NCBI GenBank assembly: GCA_002803225.1
Contig: NXFV01001213.1
Location: 114,582 to 178,581 of the forward strand
DNA length: 64,000 bases
From: Gamarada debralockiae
Taxonomy: Eukaryota; Ascomycota; Leotiomycetes; Helotiales; Hyphodiscaceae
Reading direction: 5' to 3'
Position 1 is the stretch's first letter; each line of letters opens with the position of its first letter. The position numbers and the translations under genes are program-made. Below are positions 46,999 to 62,205 of the stretch, piece by piece. The notes under the pieces were generated by a model. That model saw only the letters and a list, made by a program, of their open reading frames with translations, was not told the DNA's origin and ran no database searches.

Positions 46999-48415
46999 AT
47001 GCCCTCACACCTGTTTAAACGTCAGCTTTCAAACGCGGCCGCTGTCTTGTCTTTACTTCCCGGACCCGCTCAGGGTTGCTACGGGATCGTGCACGTCAGA
47101 CTTCGTCTTCCAGGACGTCCTCCGATTCGAACTCTACTCAAACATCTGGGCATCGAACACCTCGCTGGCCTCCCAGCGCGGCGTGTACATATGGGCTGGA
47201 AACCAGCAATGGCACATGGCCGTCAACAGCGCGCCCTCAGCTTACCCTATCCTGACAGTCCTGTCCACGTCCCATAACCAGACCTACATCTCCACGTCGC
47301 CGAACGGTGCTCAAGATGCACCATGTCCTGACTCCTATACATACGATGGAGATCTCTTTTCGGGCGGCTGCTGTACCTTCAATGCTTCATACACTTGTCA
47401 CGGCTACTACGACCTCTCAACCTCAACACCGATCTACTTCGAAACCTGAACGAATTTCACCGGCTCCCCTGAAGATGCTACCATAACCGCAGATCTACAA
47501 GCCGCAGATGCAAAATATGGGGTGACATACATGCAATTGGTCCTGCCAGAAACTTACATTCACCCAGTTACCTCAGGCCATGGCATGGCCATTGGACATT
47601 ACGGTACCGGGAACCAGATCTTTGGGTTGTGGATCGGCATGAGGAGCAGGTTTTGGGATTGGGGTTGAATTCGACATTCTTGAACGCTTTCTATGATGGT
47701 GGATATATTGCATCCCGATCTGTTGGGCTGTATTACGGCATACCTGCAGCAGCTGGAGCTGATCTGGAGCGAAATGGGAGTATGGTCCTTGGCGGCTACT
47801 CAACCAGCAGATTGCAGGGCAACTTCTCCTCGCATACGTATTCAATTGGTACTGGAGGCTCCCCAGGCACTGTCCGTGGGAAATTGACATCTCGAAGATC
47901 TCTATCGGATCAGAGGTTTCGAACACACAATTCGCAGCTTGCATCGAGCCTACGAACTCTCCCTCGTTCTTCCTTCCTCGATCTACAGCCAACTTTCCTC
48001 ATCCTCTGATTCCTCAGACCTAACAATCACACTCTCTAACGGCCTCTCAGCCACCATCCCCTCGTCCCTCGTCTCAATGCGGCCCGTCACAGACGAAGAC
48101 CAATCGCCCATACTTGGAGCTCCCTTCCTAAGCCAAGTATACCTGTACGCAGACTACCAAGAGAAGACTCTGAGTGTGGGACTGGCAAATAATACTGTTC
48201 CAATTTTGGTGGGCCCAGATACGTTGCAGTGCATTGAGCATTCGAACTCGACGGGAGATTTGGGATGGGCTGTTGGCAATCCGGGGGACTTAACTGCCAC
48301 GGGGACGCTGACGGCGTGGGGGTCTGGATCGACGAGTACGGGGAAGAGCAGTGGTGTGGCTTGCAGACTGGAAGGAAAGGAGGTATGGGAATATTGGGCG
48401 TGGTGGTGGGGCTGA
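46999..48415 (+). pseudogene. Aspartic-protease-like (peptidase A1 type) gene, decayed
   Basis: From ATG 46999 a secretion-signal-like start is seen (NAAAVLSLLPGPAQG). Family-like blocks then appear in shifting frames. SPNGAQDAPCPDSYTYDG runs to a TGA at 47447-47449. EEQVLGLGLNSTFLNAFYDG, GYIASRSVGLYYGIP and GSMVLGGYSTSRL lie in the next frame (to about 47860). DISKISIGSEVSNTQFAACI then gives FFLPRS in another. IYSQLSSSSDSSDLTITLSN, SPILGAPFLSQVYLYADYQE and KTLSVGLANN are in a last frame to the stop at 48413-48415. LGLG.NSTFLNA, GSLVLGGYD-like and ILG.PFL..VYL..DY are hallmarks of fungal A1-like proteins. At least one stop and three frame changes are needed. Its C-terminal Gly/Ser/Thr tail suggests a former cell-surface or secreted protein. 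Confidence 0.6.
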
Positions 48416-48784
48416 GCATATGGATGGGTTTATAGGCATTGCATTGAGCGAGGCGTTTGGGAATGGTAATGAATAATGTATGACATCTGCGGGATATGCA
48501 GCTGCAGAGTCATGCAGATCTACGAAGATAATGAATGATATCTAATCAACCAACTTTGAGTTTGTCTGCAAAAGGCAAAGTTACCAGAGTGAAGGCTCGT
48601 GGCTTAAGATTTCGAAAGGATATGCAGCTACGAATGGCTTTAGCAAGGTTCATAAAAGCTCAGTATTTGTTGGTTAGCGTAAATATTATAATACACCACC
48701 CCGCATAGTTTCCCAATGGTATAATCTACAAACGCCATAAAACCAACCTCCCAACTCATCTCCCACCAAGCCACGTACCCCTTC

Positions 48785-52413
<3,629 letters not shown>

Positions 52414-53214
52414 TTTTGTTTTGCTGGTTGCCGTTTGCACCTCGAATTCGAAGAAAAGCGCTGGAGGTCGAGAGTTGGAGACGCGACGCGTTGAAAGAGG
52501 AAAGTGGCTGAAGGCCCGAGCTTCTATCTTAGGCAACAAGCAGCCTCCAGGAGAGACGTGATATCTACTGAAAGTGAGCTTTTAAATGGGCCTACTCTAG
52601 TCTCTAAGTTCACAGTGACATCCACCTTCCCTATGAATGTCGAAAATGCTTTGCATGATTGAACAGCCGCGGAAACTTGGGGTAGCCATCCGGTCACGTG
52701 TTTACCGACAGCTTCGCTTGAACACCCTCCGTCGCCAAGGGGCAACTTATTTTCGCGACGAAATGTAGACCTCGAGGATGAACAACCTCACGACTCGACA
52801 AGTGCATAGAGTCCACTGAGCTTCTATTCTAGCTTTACTACAGACACGAAAATCCTTTAGCGTCGAGGGCAAAGATGGAGAAATTTCAAAGGATCGTCGG
52901 GAAAGTAGGGCTGAGAAATGGCGGTTTCAAGGGTAACAAAATTTCCGAACAAGGTTGGTCAATCACTGTGGCTTCATGAGCCGCGACTGTGTGACCAAAG
53001 AGCTTCTTGATAGCTATCATTCCTTCAGCTATTGCCGCCTCCAAATGAGTTCCTGCGTGGGCTTGAAACATGAAACTTCGGGACTTGAGGGGGTCGCCCG
53101 CGAGGCGGCCAGGGAGGGGCTGGTTATAAGTATGGCCTCTCACTTATTGTCTGCGCTTTTTCAGGATCCACGCAATCAGTCTTAGGTGCGAATACTGTCT
53201 TTACCGCTTCCAAG
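52414..53214. promoter_or_regulatory. Divergent promoter region between SMC5 and the GH71 gene
   Basis: About 800 bp separate the two start codons. The last ~90 bp probably encode or precede the GH71 secretion signal (see that gene). No specific site is claimed. Confidence 0.4.
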
Positions 53215-54699
53215 ATGTCTCCCCAAGTCTTTTGTCACTATATGGTACGTTTTTCCTGCAATGTGCGATTCTGCAGCTTACCTCTGAGCAGGTTGGAGGG
53301 ATACAAGAGTACCAAGCTGCCATCGATATCAATCAAGCAAAAACTATGGGCTGTGATGCCTTTGCTCTCAATGTCGTCAGTACCGATGCTTGGTCGATGA
53401 ATGCTCTCTCGTACCTGTTCCAGGCAGCAGCAGCGATTGGCTTCCACCTCTTCTTGTCTTTCGATATGACCCATTTCACGGAGCCTTCGCAGTTCATTCC
53501 GATGTTGAAAATGTACATTGGAAGTCCTGCATACTATCACTACAATGATTTGCCATTTGTCAGTACGTGGAGCCCCGGTTATATTTGTTTCTTAAAGCCT
53601 CTAGACCCAGGAGCTTTAAGAGGAGGATGAATATCCCCAGCTACCATCACCATGCTGACGCTTAGCCAGGTACATTTTGGGGGAGCACCTTGACCTTCGG
53701 CCAATCGTGTCCGCAAGATGGATGGCAGATCGAATACAAGCAGGCCTTGGCATCGGAAGGAATCAATACATATTTCGTACCAGCTTTCTCCGATGCATCG
53801 ACAACACCATCAAATATGTACAAAGACTTCCCGGTAGCAGATGGTCTCATGAGCTGGGATTCAGCATGGCCTTGGTCTTCAGATGGAAAAGCAAGTGTCA
53901 GCAGTGCAGTGGACCAGCAGTACATGGCTGCAGCAAAAGCCGCGAAGAAGACTTTCATGATGCGTTCGTACCTACCATCTACTGCTCATTGCCCCAAAAT
54001 TCATGACTAACATGCCCCTCAGCAATGTCCAGCTTTCAATTCAAGCACCTCGATCCCTCCCAAAACTGGTACCGCCGCGGCGAACTCACTCTCGCGGAAC
54101 GCATCCCGCAAGTCCTCTCCCTCCAACCCCACTTCCTTCAAATCCAGACCTGGAATGACGCTGGCGAGTCTTCGTATATCGGAAATATATGGCCTGAAAC
54201 AATCGTTGGTGCTGCATGCCATGCCTATACGGATGACTTCGATCATTCGGGCTGGCAAGCCCTGCTTACGCCGTTTATTGCGGCTTATAAGGCTGGTGCA
54301 AGGGATATAAGTGCTGTGGTGCCGTTGAATGGGGCCGAAGCTGCAGGTGTCTTCTGGTATCGGACGATCTTGACAACAGCTACGTGTGCCAGCGATCCAA
54401 TTGGCAAACCGAGTAATTGGTCCAATGGGGAGGATACAGTGAACGTCGCTGTCTTGCTGTCTGCAGCTGCAGTGGGCGCAAACATCAATGTCTACAGTGG
54501 AGGCGTGTTGATTGGGTCACGGACTGGGGTCAAGGGATTGAATGCGTGGAGTATTCCAGGGTTGAAAGTTGGCTCCGTCAGTGTCGAGGTCATGCCGAAG
54601 ACTGGGCCAACACCTCTGGTCTGTGGGGAAGGCAGCATGAACGTCGCAGCTGATGCGGCGGTCTGCAATTATAACTTCCAAGTAACGGCCTTGAAATGA
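53215..54699 (+). CDS. Alpha-1,3-glucanase (mutanase), GH71 family
   Basis: Exons 53215-53244, 53292-53562, 53670-53963 and 54023-54699 join in phase, giving 423 residues from ATG 53215. Blocks typical of GH71: SPQVFCHYMVGGIQEYQAAI, GCDAFALNV, GFHLFLSFDMTHF, PAYYHYNDLPFVSTFWGST, GWQIEYKQALASEG, then SLQPHFLQIQTWNDAGESSY and IGNIWPETIVG. The C-terminal carbohydrate-associated part ends CGEGSMNVAADAAVCNYNF. GH71 enzymes hydrolyse alpha-1,3-glucan, a fungal wall polymer, in wall remodelling or attack on other fungi. The true N-terminus is probably further upstream. The same frame is open back through VCAFSGSTQSVLGANTVFTA, which looks like a signal peptide, but no ATG is found in that frame, so an upstream exon or start change is possible. 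Splice donor GTTCGT at 53964 is weak but gives the best match. Confidence 0.85.
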
Positions 54700-57600
54700 T
54701 GGTAATCATTGGCGGATGGAAGTGTGAGTTTGGGGTTTGGGGCACCATGCAATGTCATGACTTGGGATAAAGTGGAGGATGAGAGACGAGAAGATCTCAA
54801 CTGAGACTACTTCGAGATACACGTTACCAGGGAAGAAAAGAAAAGCGACAACGAGAAAGAATGCCTACGAATGTTGCCGCGTCATCGTGAATATTGTCAC
54901 TTGCCTCTGCTTCTGTGAGATGGATCTGACGTTGTTTCGTAGTAATATTGTTGTATACTTTCTCCAATCTTATTCTACTTTATATCATCTTAATTCGGGA
55001 TATTCTAACTCTGTCTATCGCGAACTGGACGGGCATCAGGGGAGTCGAGCGTCGCAGGGCGGGGGTGGGGGGGGTGGGGGGGCAAGGGGGTTAACATTGT
55101 CCCCAAGCAACCCAACTCCTGAAGAGGTGAAGCGCTGACAAGTTAAGATTTTCCCGGCCGACGTTGGCGGAAGTTTCTGGCGACTATCTGATATCATTTG
55201 TGAACGATATTCTTTGTTGTTCTCGAATACAGACTTCGTTGATAGGCCCAGACACGAGAGTCGAGACGGTGTGAAACTTCTGATCGTCGATGCCTTTCAT
55301 TGTTATGGCAGGATTCGTTGTCGAAAATATCTCGTTGCCGAAAGATTTGCAATATTTTTGTTTAACTGGAGCAGAAGGAGCAAGCAAGAGACCGCAGTCG
55401 AATCCTCGGCCTCGGACTAGACGAGGACGTTTGACAATGTCTCTCCTGACTTTAAAGAGACGGCACTGCAATAGATCACTTCGATGTGCTTGAGTTTGAA
55501 CGTGTTGGAGTTTGACGTGTTGTAATGCTCCCGACGAACGTAAATACATTGCCTCGGTCAGAGCAGTGAGATTCGGGTCCCTGCCTCCATTTGCGCGGTC
55601 CTTCAGCTCGAGCTGCTCTAAGGTGGAGGTGACGCGTGATGCATCCCAGATCTCATCCCCTTCTTGCGTTCCATAATGCCCAGACTTCCAATATCTTCAT
55701 TCCATTCCTAATCTCCACTCAGTATTCGAATCTCGGCATCGAGGACCACGATTCCATCGTGTCTCATGAACCCTAGTACTCCTGAGGCCAAGGGCAGCCA
55801 CCGCGAGACGGCTAACGCAACGACAAGCTGGAGTAGGCAAGAATGGCCAATGATAGAGAACTTTGAATGTATGGGTAGCATTACCAATCTCAGTCGAAAG
55901 ATAGAGAGTGGAGATCCTTGATGTTTATGGCCCAGAGAGGCTTCGAACGCTTACTTGCAGATCATCAGATCAATGATTGAACTCAACCCCCGAACAAAAT
56001 CGTATCAAAGTGGCTGCATATTGATCAAAGGAGAAGCAGACCTGCCTGTTCGGGTGATGAAATGCCAAGAAATGCACGATTAGGAACAGGATATGTACTC
56101 TACTTGTACAAGTAGGCATCGAGGCGAAGTCCGTATGTCGTCAGTATTCAAGCTCTGATTCAAGCCTTGCGCTCATCGAAGTGCGGCTGATTTTATCCAA
56201 TCGGTTTTACGCGGAGAGATTTGTCACCATACCTTCCCGTGTGACATAAGTCTGACTTTTGGCTTTGAGTTTCGTAACTTGCGCTTCTTAGAAGGAGGAA
56301 GTACAGATACCGGCATGATACTTTGAATGTTGATAGAGAGCTTGTTCCCTTATTCTGTTCTTCATGCCGTTTGGCTGGAAGTTTTCTGCGTGAAGAGGGT
56401 AAGGGTGTCCGGAAGAGGAAGGCGGTGCCTTTCTCGCACAGCCTTACAGGCATTATTTCGTAAATTTGAAATCTTGTTCTGTGCACAATTCAGAAGGTGT
56501 TGAAAGTGGGCTTGGTACCGCTGACGCTGCGGCTGAACGAACTGGGGACCCCGCAATGTGGACTCTTCTCGAGACATAGCAGTCAGGAAAGTTGATAGTA
56601 TCTCTGCCATGTGAGACACTGTAATTTCTTGTTGCCAATGGAAGGTAGAAACAGACCCAAAATCAATGGCTTTTTGAATCGTAAGTCTTGATTCGGAGAT
56701 TTGTCCACTCGGTCATTAGTCGAGCGTTAAAAGACTGTCCTGATAAAGCTCGGAATCACCGCAAAACAAACTTTATCTTCAGCCATCAGCCTAGAACGGA
56801 TGAGGTGGCTCCTCAAAGGAAAAATTTTTTGACCGAAAAGAATCTAACGAGGTCGGCGAGGAGGTCGATAACGACGACGAGGTGGATCTGCTGGCAGGGC
56901 TGACAGCGGGCGTGGCTTAGCAGTTGCTCTCGCTGAGGGCTTTTTTAGCGAGCGATAGCGTGTTGGCGCTTTCTTGAGAGCTGGAAGTTGGGTCTCGACT
57001 AACAAACCTACCTCTGACCACGAAATTATCAATTACCCTCGACTCGTACATCAGAATCTTCGCTGCAAAATGCGACCTACGTATCGAGTTAGAGAGCCGC
57101 ATGTACCACGACAAAGCATATGAGAGGACGATTTTACGACAGCTGCGCTGGTGATAGCCCCGGAGAAATCGCCAGAGACTCTCGCGCTTTCGCATCTTCA
57201 ACACCGCCATCCAACCACTAGATCAGAAGGCAGCACGATGGTGACCCTAAATTGATGCCTCTCTCCGGTTCGGGCAGGTGGACTCCATGTCTATCGACGA
57301 GAATAACCTCAAAAGGATCCAGAAAGAGTACATTGTACTCCTCATTGCCGTCAGTCAGGCCGAGCGGTTACACTGCGCCCTCAGGATTGCGGGACTATCT
57401 TTATCCCCAACATTTCCTTGATTGCAAGCTGCGATAAGGTTAGTTAGAAGAATTCCTGTAGTTGGGTGGCTCAGATCTGCGGCTGAAATAGAAACTCCAG
57501 CATCGAGCCTAAACTCTTTCAGTGGAGAGTAGGGGTCACTAGTGGAGAGTCGCTTACCTGCAGCACACTCCCTTTACTGGATGGGGGGCTGCTGGCCATA

Positions 57601-57931
57601 ACTGGCTGGCTTTAATGTTTTCCGGGCTTATGACACGTCCAAAATATCCACATGCAGTAACCAACGTCTTCGCGTACTATTAACCAACATATGGACAATA
57701 TTTAGTACGTAGGTACATGGAAGCATTGTCCCCGAGCGGAGAGGTGCGCAGCGAAATAGCACTCCAAAGCTAAAATGCGGAGAAATTGCTTAATTCGTGG
57801 AATAGTAGCAAACAGCTTCCAAAAATACCAGTTTCTTATCGCCTTGCAGTAGTGCTCGCTGGTATAATATTCAGAGACTTCCCCGTTTAGCCGTTCAGCT
57901 TTGCTTCTTTCACCAGCGGCTTGTTTTCATA
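54700..57931. other. Gene-poor stretch of 3.2 kb
   Basis: No gene is supported. Two short frames were noted without a recognised family. One is minus 56917-57210, ATG start, 97 residues, basic, MAVLKMRKRESLWRFLRGYH. The other is plus 57284-57421, 45 residues, MSIDENNLKRIQKEYIVLLI. A strongly G-rich tract lies at 55056-55090. The last ~150 bp before 57932 look like a pyrimidine-rich leader for the transporter. Confidence 0.45.
55056..55090 (+). repeat. G-rich tract with quadruplex potential
   Basis: The run reads GGGCGGGGGTGGGG, then more G blocks up to GGCAAGGGGG. There are at least five runs of four or more G within 35 bp, separated by one or two bases. It lies about 360 bp beyond the GH71 stop. 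It would be prone to G-quadruplex formation and to sequencing error. Confidence 0.7.
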
Positions 57932-60184
57932 ATGCATTCCCAAGTAGACCTCTTCTCTGCACTCGATGGTGACGTTAGCCTCCAGACCCGCTTCACTTTT
58001 GGGTCTGGAAAGGATGGCGACGCTTTCGAGTCAACGCCTCTTTCCCCACTATCACAACTGTCACCGCTCTCGCTCGAGGCTGTCACCAAATACAAAAGCC
58101 TTCGCCGCTACTCCGTCCCAAGAAAATCTTTACCTGTGTATGAGCAAATCCAGACTCAGAACGAATCTTTTGTAACTATGCATACCGATTCTGTGATGGA
58201 AAAAGAAGAACAACCTGTTCCTCTCAAGCGAGGTTGGAGGTTTTACGGTACCTTCGGAACTCTTGCTCTCCTCAACTTGATATGCGCTATTGATGCGACG
58301 ATTCTTTCGGTGGCGTTGCCAGTAAGAAACCCCGCAGAGAGTTTGGATATCGTAGTAATCATCTTCGAAGACCATCGCCACCGATCTGAAAGGAACAACC
58401 GCAATCCAAGCCTTCTGGGTTGGGACTTCCTTCCTTTTGTATGCTCCATTCTGCTCTTTATTCACTTCCATGAGTCATCAAGACTGACAATCACAGGTGC
58501 TCGACAGTGTTCCAACCGTCATGGGCTTCATTCTCACATATCATCGGGCGCAAGCCAGTCATTTTAGCAGCACTGTTATTATTCACAATCGGAACCGTCA
58601 TCTGCTCAATCGCGCGGAACGTTATGCTCTTGCTTGTAGGAAGATGTGTTCAAGGTGTTGGAGGCGGAGGACTTGTGGCCCTGACCTACGTCGTAATCAC
58701 TGATATGGTCACACTCCGAGAGAGAGGCAAGTACATGTCAGTGATTTCGCTGCAATGGGCTGTCGGATCCGTCCTTGGGCCAGTCATCGGAGGTGCATTT
58801 GCTGAGAAAGTCACTTGGCGCTGGATTTTCTGGTTGAACATCCCCTTCTGCGTGATAGCAGCTGTTGGCATTCCCATTTGCCTTCGATTGCATATCAAGG
58901 AGGGCTCGATCTGGGAGAAGCTACGAGAATTCGATTGGTTTGGATCTTTCTTGTTTGTGTCTGCAACGACCAGTTGTCTTATCCCTGTCACATGGGTCAG
59001 TCCACCACCCCTTTTATCCACGACATTCTAACATTTCCAAGGGCGGCATAATGTACGATTGGGACTCCTGGCGCACACTTGTCCCCCTCATCCTCGGCGT
59101 TGCTGGTCTCATCAGCTTCATCCTCTACTCCGTCTACATTTCCCGCTTCCCTCTCATAACCCGCACCCTATTCAACACACCGACCGCCATCGTCGCCTAC
59201 ATCGGGACCCTGGTTCAAGGTCTCATCGTCTGGTCCGTCCTCTACTACATGCCCCTCTATTTCGAAGTTGCGAAGAACTACTCCCCCATCAACTCCGGCG
59301 TTGCTCTCTTCCCTTTCACGTTTACTGTTGCGCCAGCAGCCGTGGTCGTCGGTCTCGTTGTAAGCAAAATCTCGGAGTTATTCATTTCCCATTCCTTGTT
59401 AATTCGAGAGTTTACTCCCGATGTCTATTCTGAAATGAACGCCCTTTGAGTAGAATGCTGTCTCAGAACTCCTGAAAGCTTTCTCAGCTCCGTTCTCTTT
59501 GCCTTTTCGAGTATATGCTGACTCGGAGATTTGTAGATTACAAAAACCGGGCGCTATCGACCGAGCTTGTGGATTGGATGGTTCCTTACAACATTCGGAA
59601 TGGGTCTTCTCATATACCTGCAGAAATCGACGAATATACCTTCCTGGATCTTCCTCTCGCTCGTCGGAGGCACCGGTCTCGGGATGTTGTTCAGTGCCCA
59701 AGGATTCGCAGCCCAATCGTCAGCCTCGAACGCAGACCTCCCCTTCGCTGGCGCCATGTACAGTTTCTTCCGCGCGTTCGGCCAAACTATTGGTGTCGCC
59801 GTCTCCGGTGATATATTCCAGAATACATTCAAGAGGAAGATTCTACTCACAGCATATAAAGCGAATGCGGAATTATGGTCTCGAGACGCTTCCTCCTTCG
59901 TGCAAGTCGTGAAAGCGTGGAGTGACGCTGGCGCAGAGGGAGAAATGAAAGAGGTTGTTATACAAGCTTATGTGGAAAGTTTAAGGATGGTGTGGATAGT
60001 AATGACAGTTCTTGCTGGCGCAGGCTTTGTAGCGAGTTTGGTGTGGACGGCTGAGATTAGTTTGGAGAGGGAATTGGAGACTGAGCAGGGTTTTAGGTAT
60101 GACAGTGATGTGAAGAAGAGCGAGGTTGTTGATGTGGAGGCTGTGAGTAGTAACGATAGTTTCCAGGCGGCGAGGATGGGTTGA
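57932..60184 (+). CDS. MFS multidrug/toxin exporter, DHA (14-TM) type
   Basis: Five exons: 57932-58321, 58371-58438, 58497-58995, 59042-59359 and 59537-60184, all in phase, about 640 residues. The start is ATG 57932. A ~100-residue Ser-rich cytosolic tail precedes the first membrane helix (YGTFGTLALLNLICAIDATI, LSVALP, then TIATDLKGTTAIQAFWVGTS). Family signatures seen are HIIGRKPVILAALLLF (loop 2-3), GRCVQGVGGGGLVALTYVVI (helix 4) and the antiporter motif C region LQWAVGSVLGPVIGG, followed by WRWIFWLNIPFCV. Later helices include GLIVWSVLYYMPLYFEV and GRYRPSLWIGWFLTTFGMGL. Its proton antiport would act at the plasma membrane; the substrate is unknown. It stands alone with no secondary-metabolite enzymes nearby, so export of toxicants is as likely as export of its own products. 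The 177-bp fourth intron is longer than the others (46-58 bp). Confidence 0.92.
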
Positions 60185-62205
60185 AGTGAGATTGGATTGA
60201 AGTGAAGAAGTTTATTACTGTTTGAGTTGGTGGGATTGAGGTGGCCACAAAACCAACCTCTTCTCTCAGTTGAACCTCGCGTGCAGACAGCACCCTTTTT
60301 AATTTCTAGTTTCGGTATATTGGTCAATCGTGGACGTTTTATAGGCAATATATAAACAGTCTGTATTTGCTTGTTCTGATTAGCCTAGCTGTTGCGACAA
60401 ATTCAGCGAAGTGTTACAACAACACCATAAGGGATTTTGTAACTTCGCGGTGCTCACCCCAGAGTGTTAGTTGCTCAAAGTCGCAGATCTCGAGCATTCT
60501 TTTCTGGGCGACTCTGCCATAAACAATGTCAACTTTTATCTCTTAGCGCCGACGACCAAGTTTCGTGGCAGCGTAAAATATGTTCAGGATAATCTAAAAG
60601 TCCATTCACAATCTCACGTCGTGCGAGATGATCGTAGATAAGTGTTTTGCCTCTTACGAATGTGTTTGCCATAATCAAAGCAATACAAGGGCTTTAAGAT
60701 CTGCAGTTTCTCTAGTATGTAGAGTCTGAGTAATGAAACTAGGATTGTGTAAATGATGAGCGATCGGCCAATCCTGCCGTCCAGAAGGTGGTACAAGCTC
60801 TTGTTGTAGTCCAGGTGGGTTCTATAATATAGGCTCTCTCTCTCTTAAAATCGAGCGAACTCGGTGTGAATATCAAAGTCCGATAATGTCGAGTCTGAAC
60901 GTACTATAAGATGATGAGTACGCATTGCATCCCAGGTATTGTGTTGACTTACATGGCCGCGTTCGAGTCTCTAGCATGCGAAAATGTGGCTCTAGGTCTC
61001 TTAGCCGATCAAGAGCTTGCTTGCTTAGATGTTCTCTGGGATCATCTAGCCACAGGTTGCCAAATATCATGTACTTCGATGAAGAGCTACCTTCGCCTGC
61101 ATCATTTGTCTGCTTTTAGGCTTCGAGAGTGAGCATCATCATCGAATCTAGCCTCAGATGAGCAATCGAGAAATATGATCACATCTCAAACGACGCCAGT
61201 ATCGAAAATCATGCTTACCGTAATCCAGAGTTTTTCTATTCAAAGTATCATCCCTTTTAACGTATTCACAGTGTATGTTTATTAATGGTAAACAAGGTAT
61301 AACAGGTAAAATTAGTGAGAGTTTCGGCAATTATTAGTGATTATGATTTCCCTATGAAGTCTAGAGTATCTTTGTTGCACTTGGATTAGAGGAGGGAATG
61401 TATTTAACTTGGGAGGGAGGACAAGACTACAGGAGAACTTGTATTAATCGATTATAGAAAGAAGTATTCGACTTGGGAGCCAGGCGGAGATGGTGGGAAA
61501 TATGGGAATTATATTTGCATGGAATATTATTAGCTTTAGTCTATATTTTTCTATTTTTTTCGTATTGGGAAAAGGAAATGGAAAAGGAAAAGGAAAAGGA
61601 AAAGGAAAAGGAAAAGGAAAAGGAAAAGGAAAAGGAAAAGGAAAAGAAAATTATAATTATAATTATAATTATAATTCGCCTTACTAGAGGAATAAATGAG
61701 CGCCGCGACTAAAGGCACATAAAGTCGAGCTGGTAATTGAGGGCCTGCGAGGCAGTCCTTGGCCACAAGTGTCTACACTAAACCCTGGTTCCACCTACGT
61801 AACGATATGCTGCCCGCCTTCCTTGATGGTGAATTCTTCGCAAAAGCATCTATCTATTAAAGGGTTGATCTCTGCGATCTTGTGGACGTCGATTTCGAGT
61901 ACGGAGATGTCGCGTAGAATAGCCTGTATTAGACTAGCATCAGATGCACAGATGGGGAGTGGGATCTATCTACCTTTTGGGTAATTTAATAGGTCCATCT
62001 TTATGAGCTTCAATCAACTCCCACCGGAAATGAACTTATAGTTGCAATTAGTATGAGTTAATCAGAATCTAGATTATCGCGTCAAAATTCCAAGATACGG
62101 CAGAACTGGCGAGCAGTCTCCGTCGTCCCGCCAAACAAGGTTTGTTCGACCAGGATATTCTCAACCCCTACCCCGGGTACTCCCGCCCCAAACTCACCAC
62201 TCACC
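60185..62205. other. Gene-poor stretch
   Basis: No gene is supported between the transporter and the next plus-strand gene. It contains the microsatellite described separately (61580-61676). Short frames at 60911-61132 and 61769-61984 have no recognised features. Confidence 0.45.
61580..61676 (+). repeat. Compound microsatellite (GGAAAA)n-(ATAATT)n
   Basis: About eleven GGAAAA hexamers (61580 to about 61647) are followed directly by four ATAATT-type hexamers (to 61676). The long Lys-Glu or Gly-Lys frames through it are products of the repeat, not genes. Confidence 0.9.

Noticed and set aside
61473..61766. Lys-Glu, Gly-Lys and Phe-Leu repeat frames
   Set aside because: All arise from the (GGAAAA)n and (ATAATT)n microsatellite on both strands.
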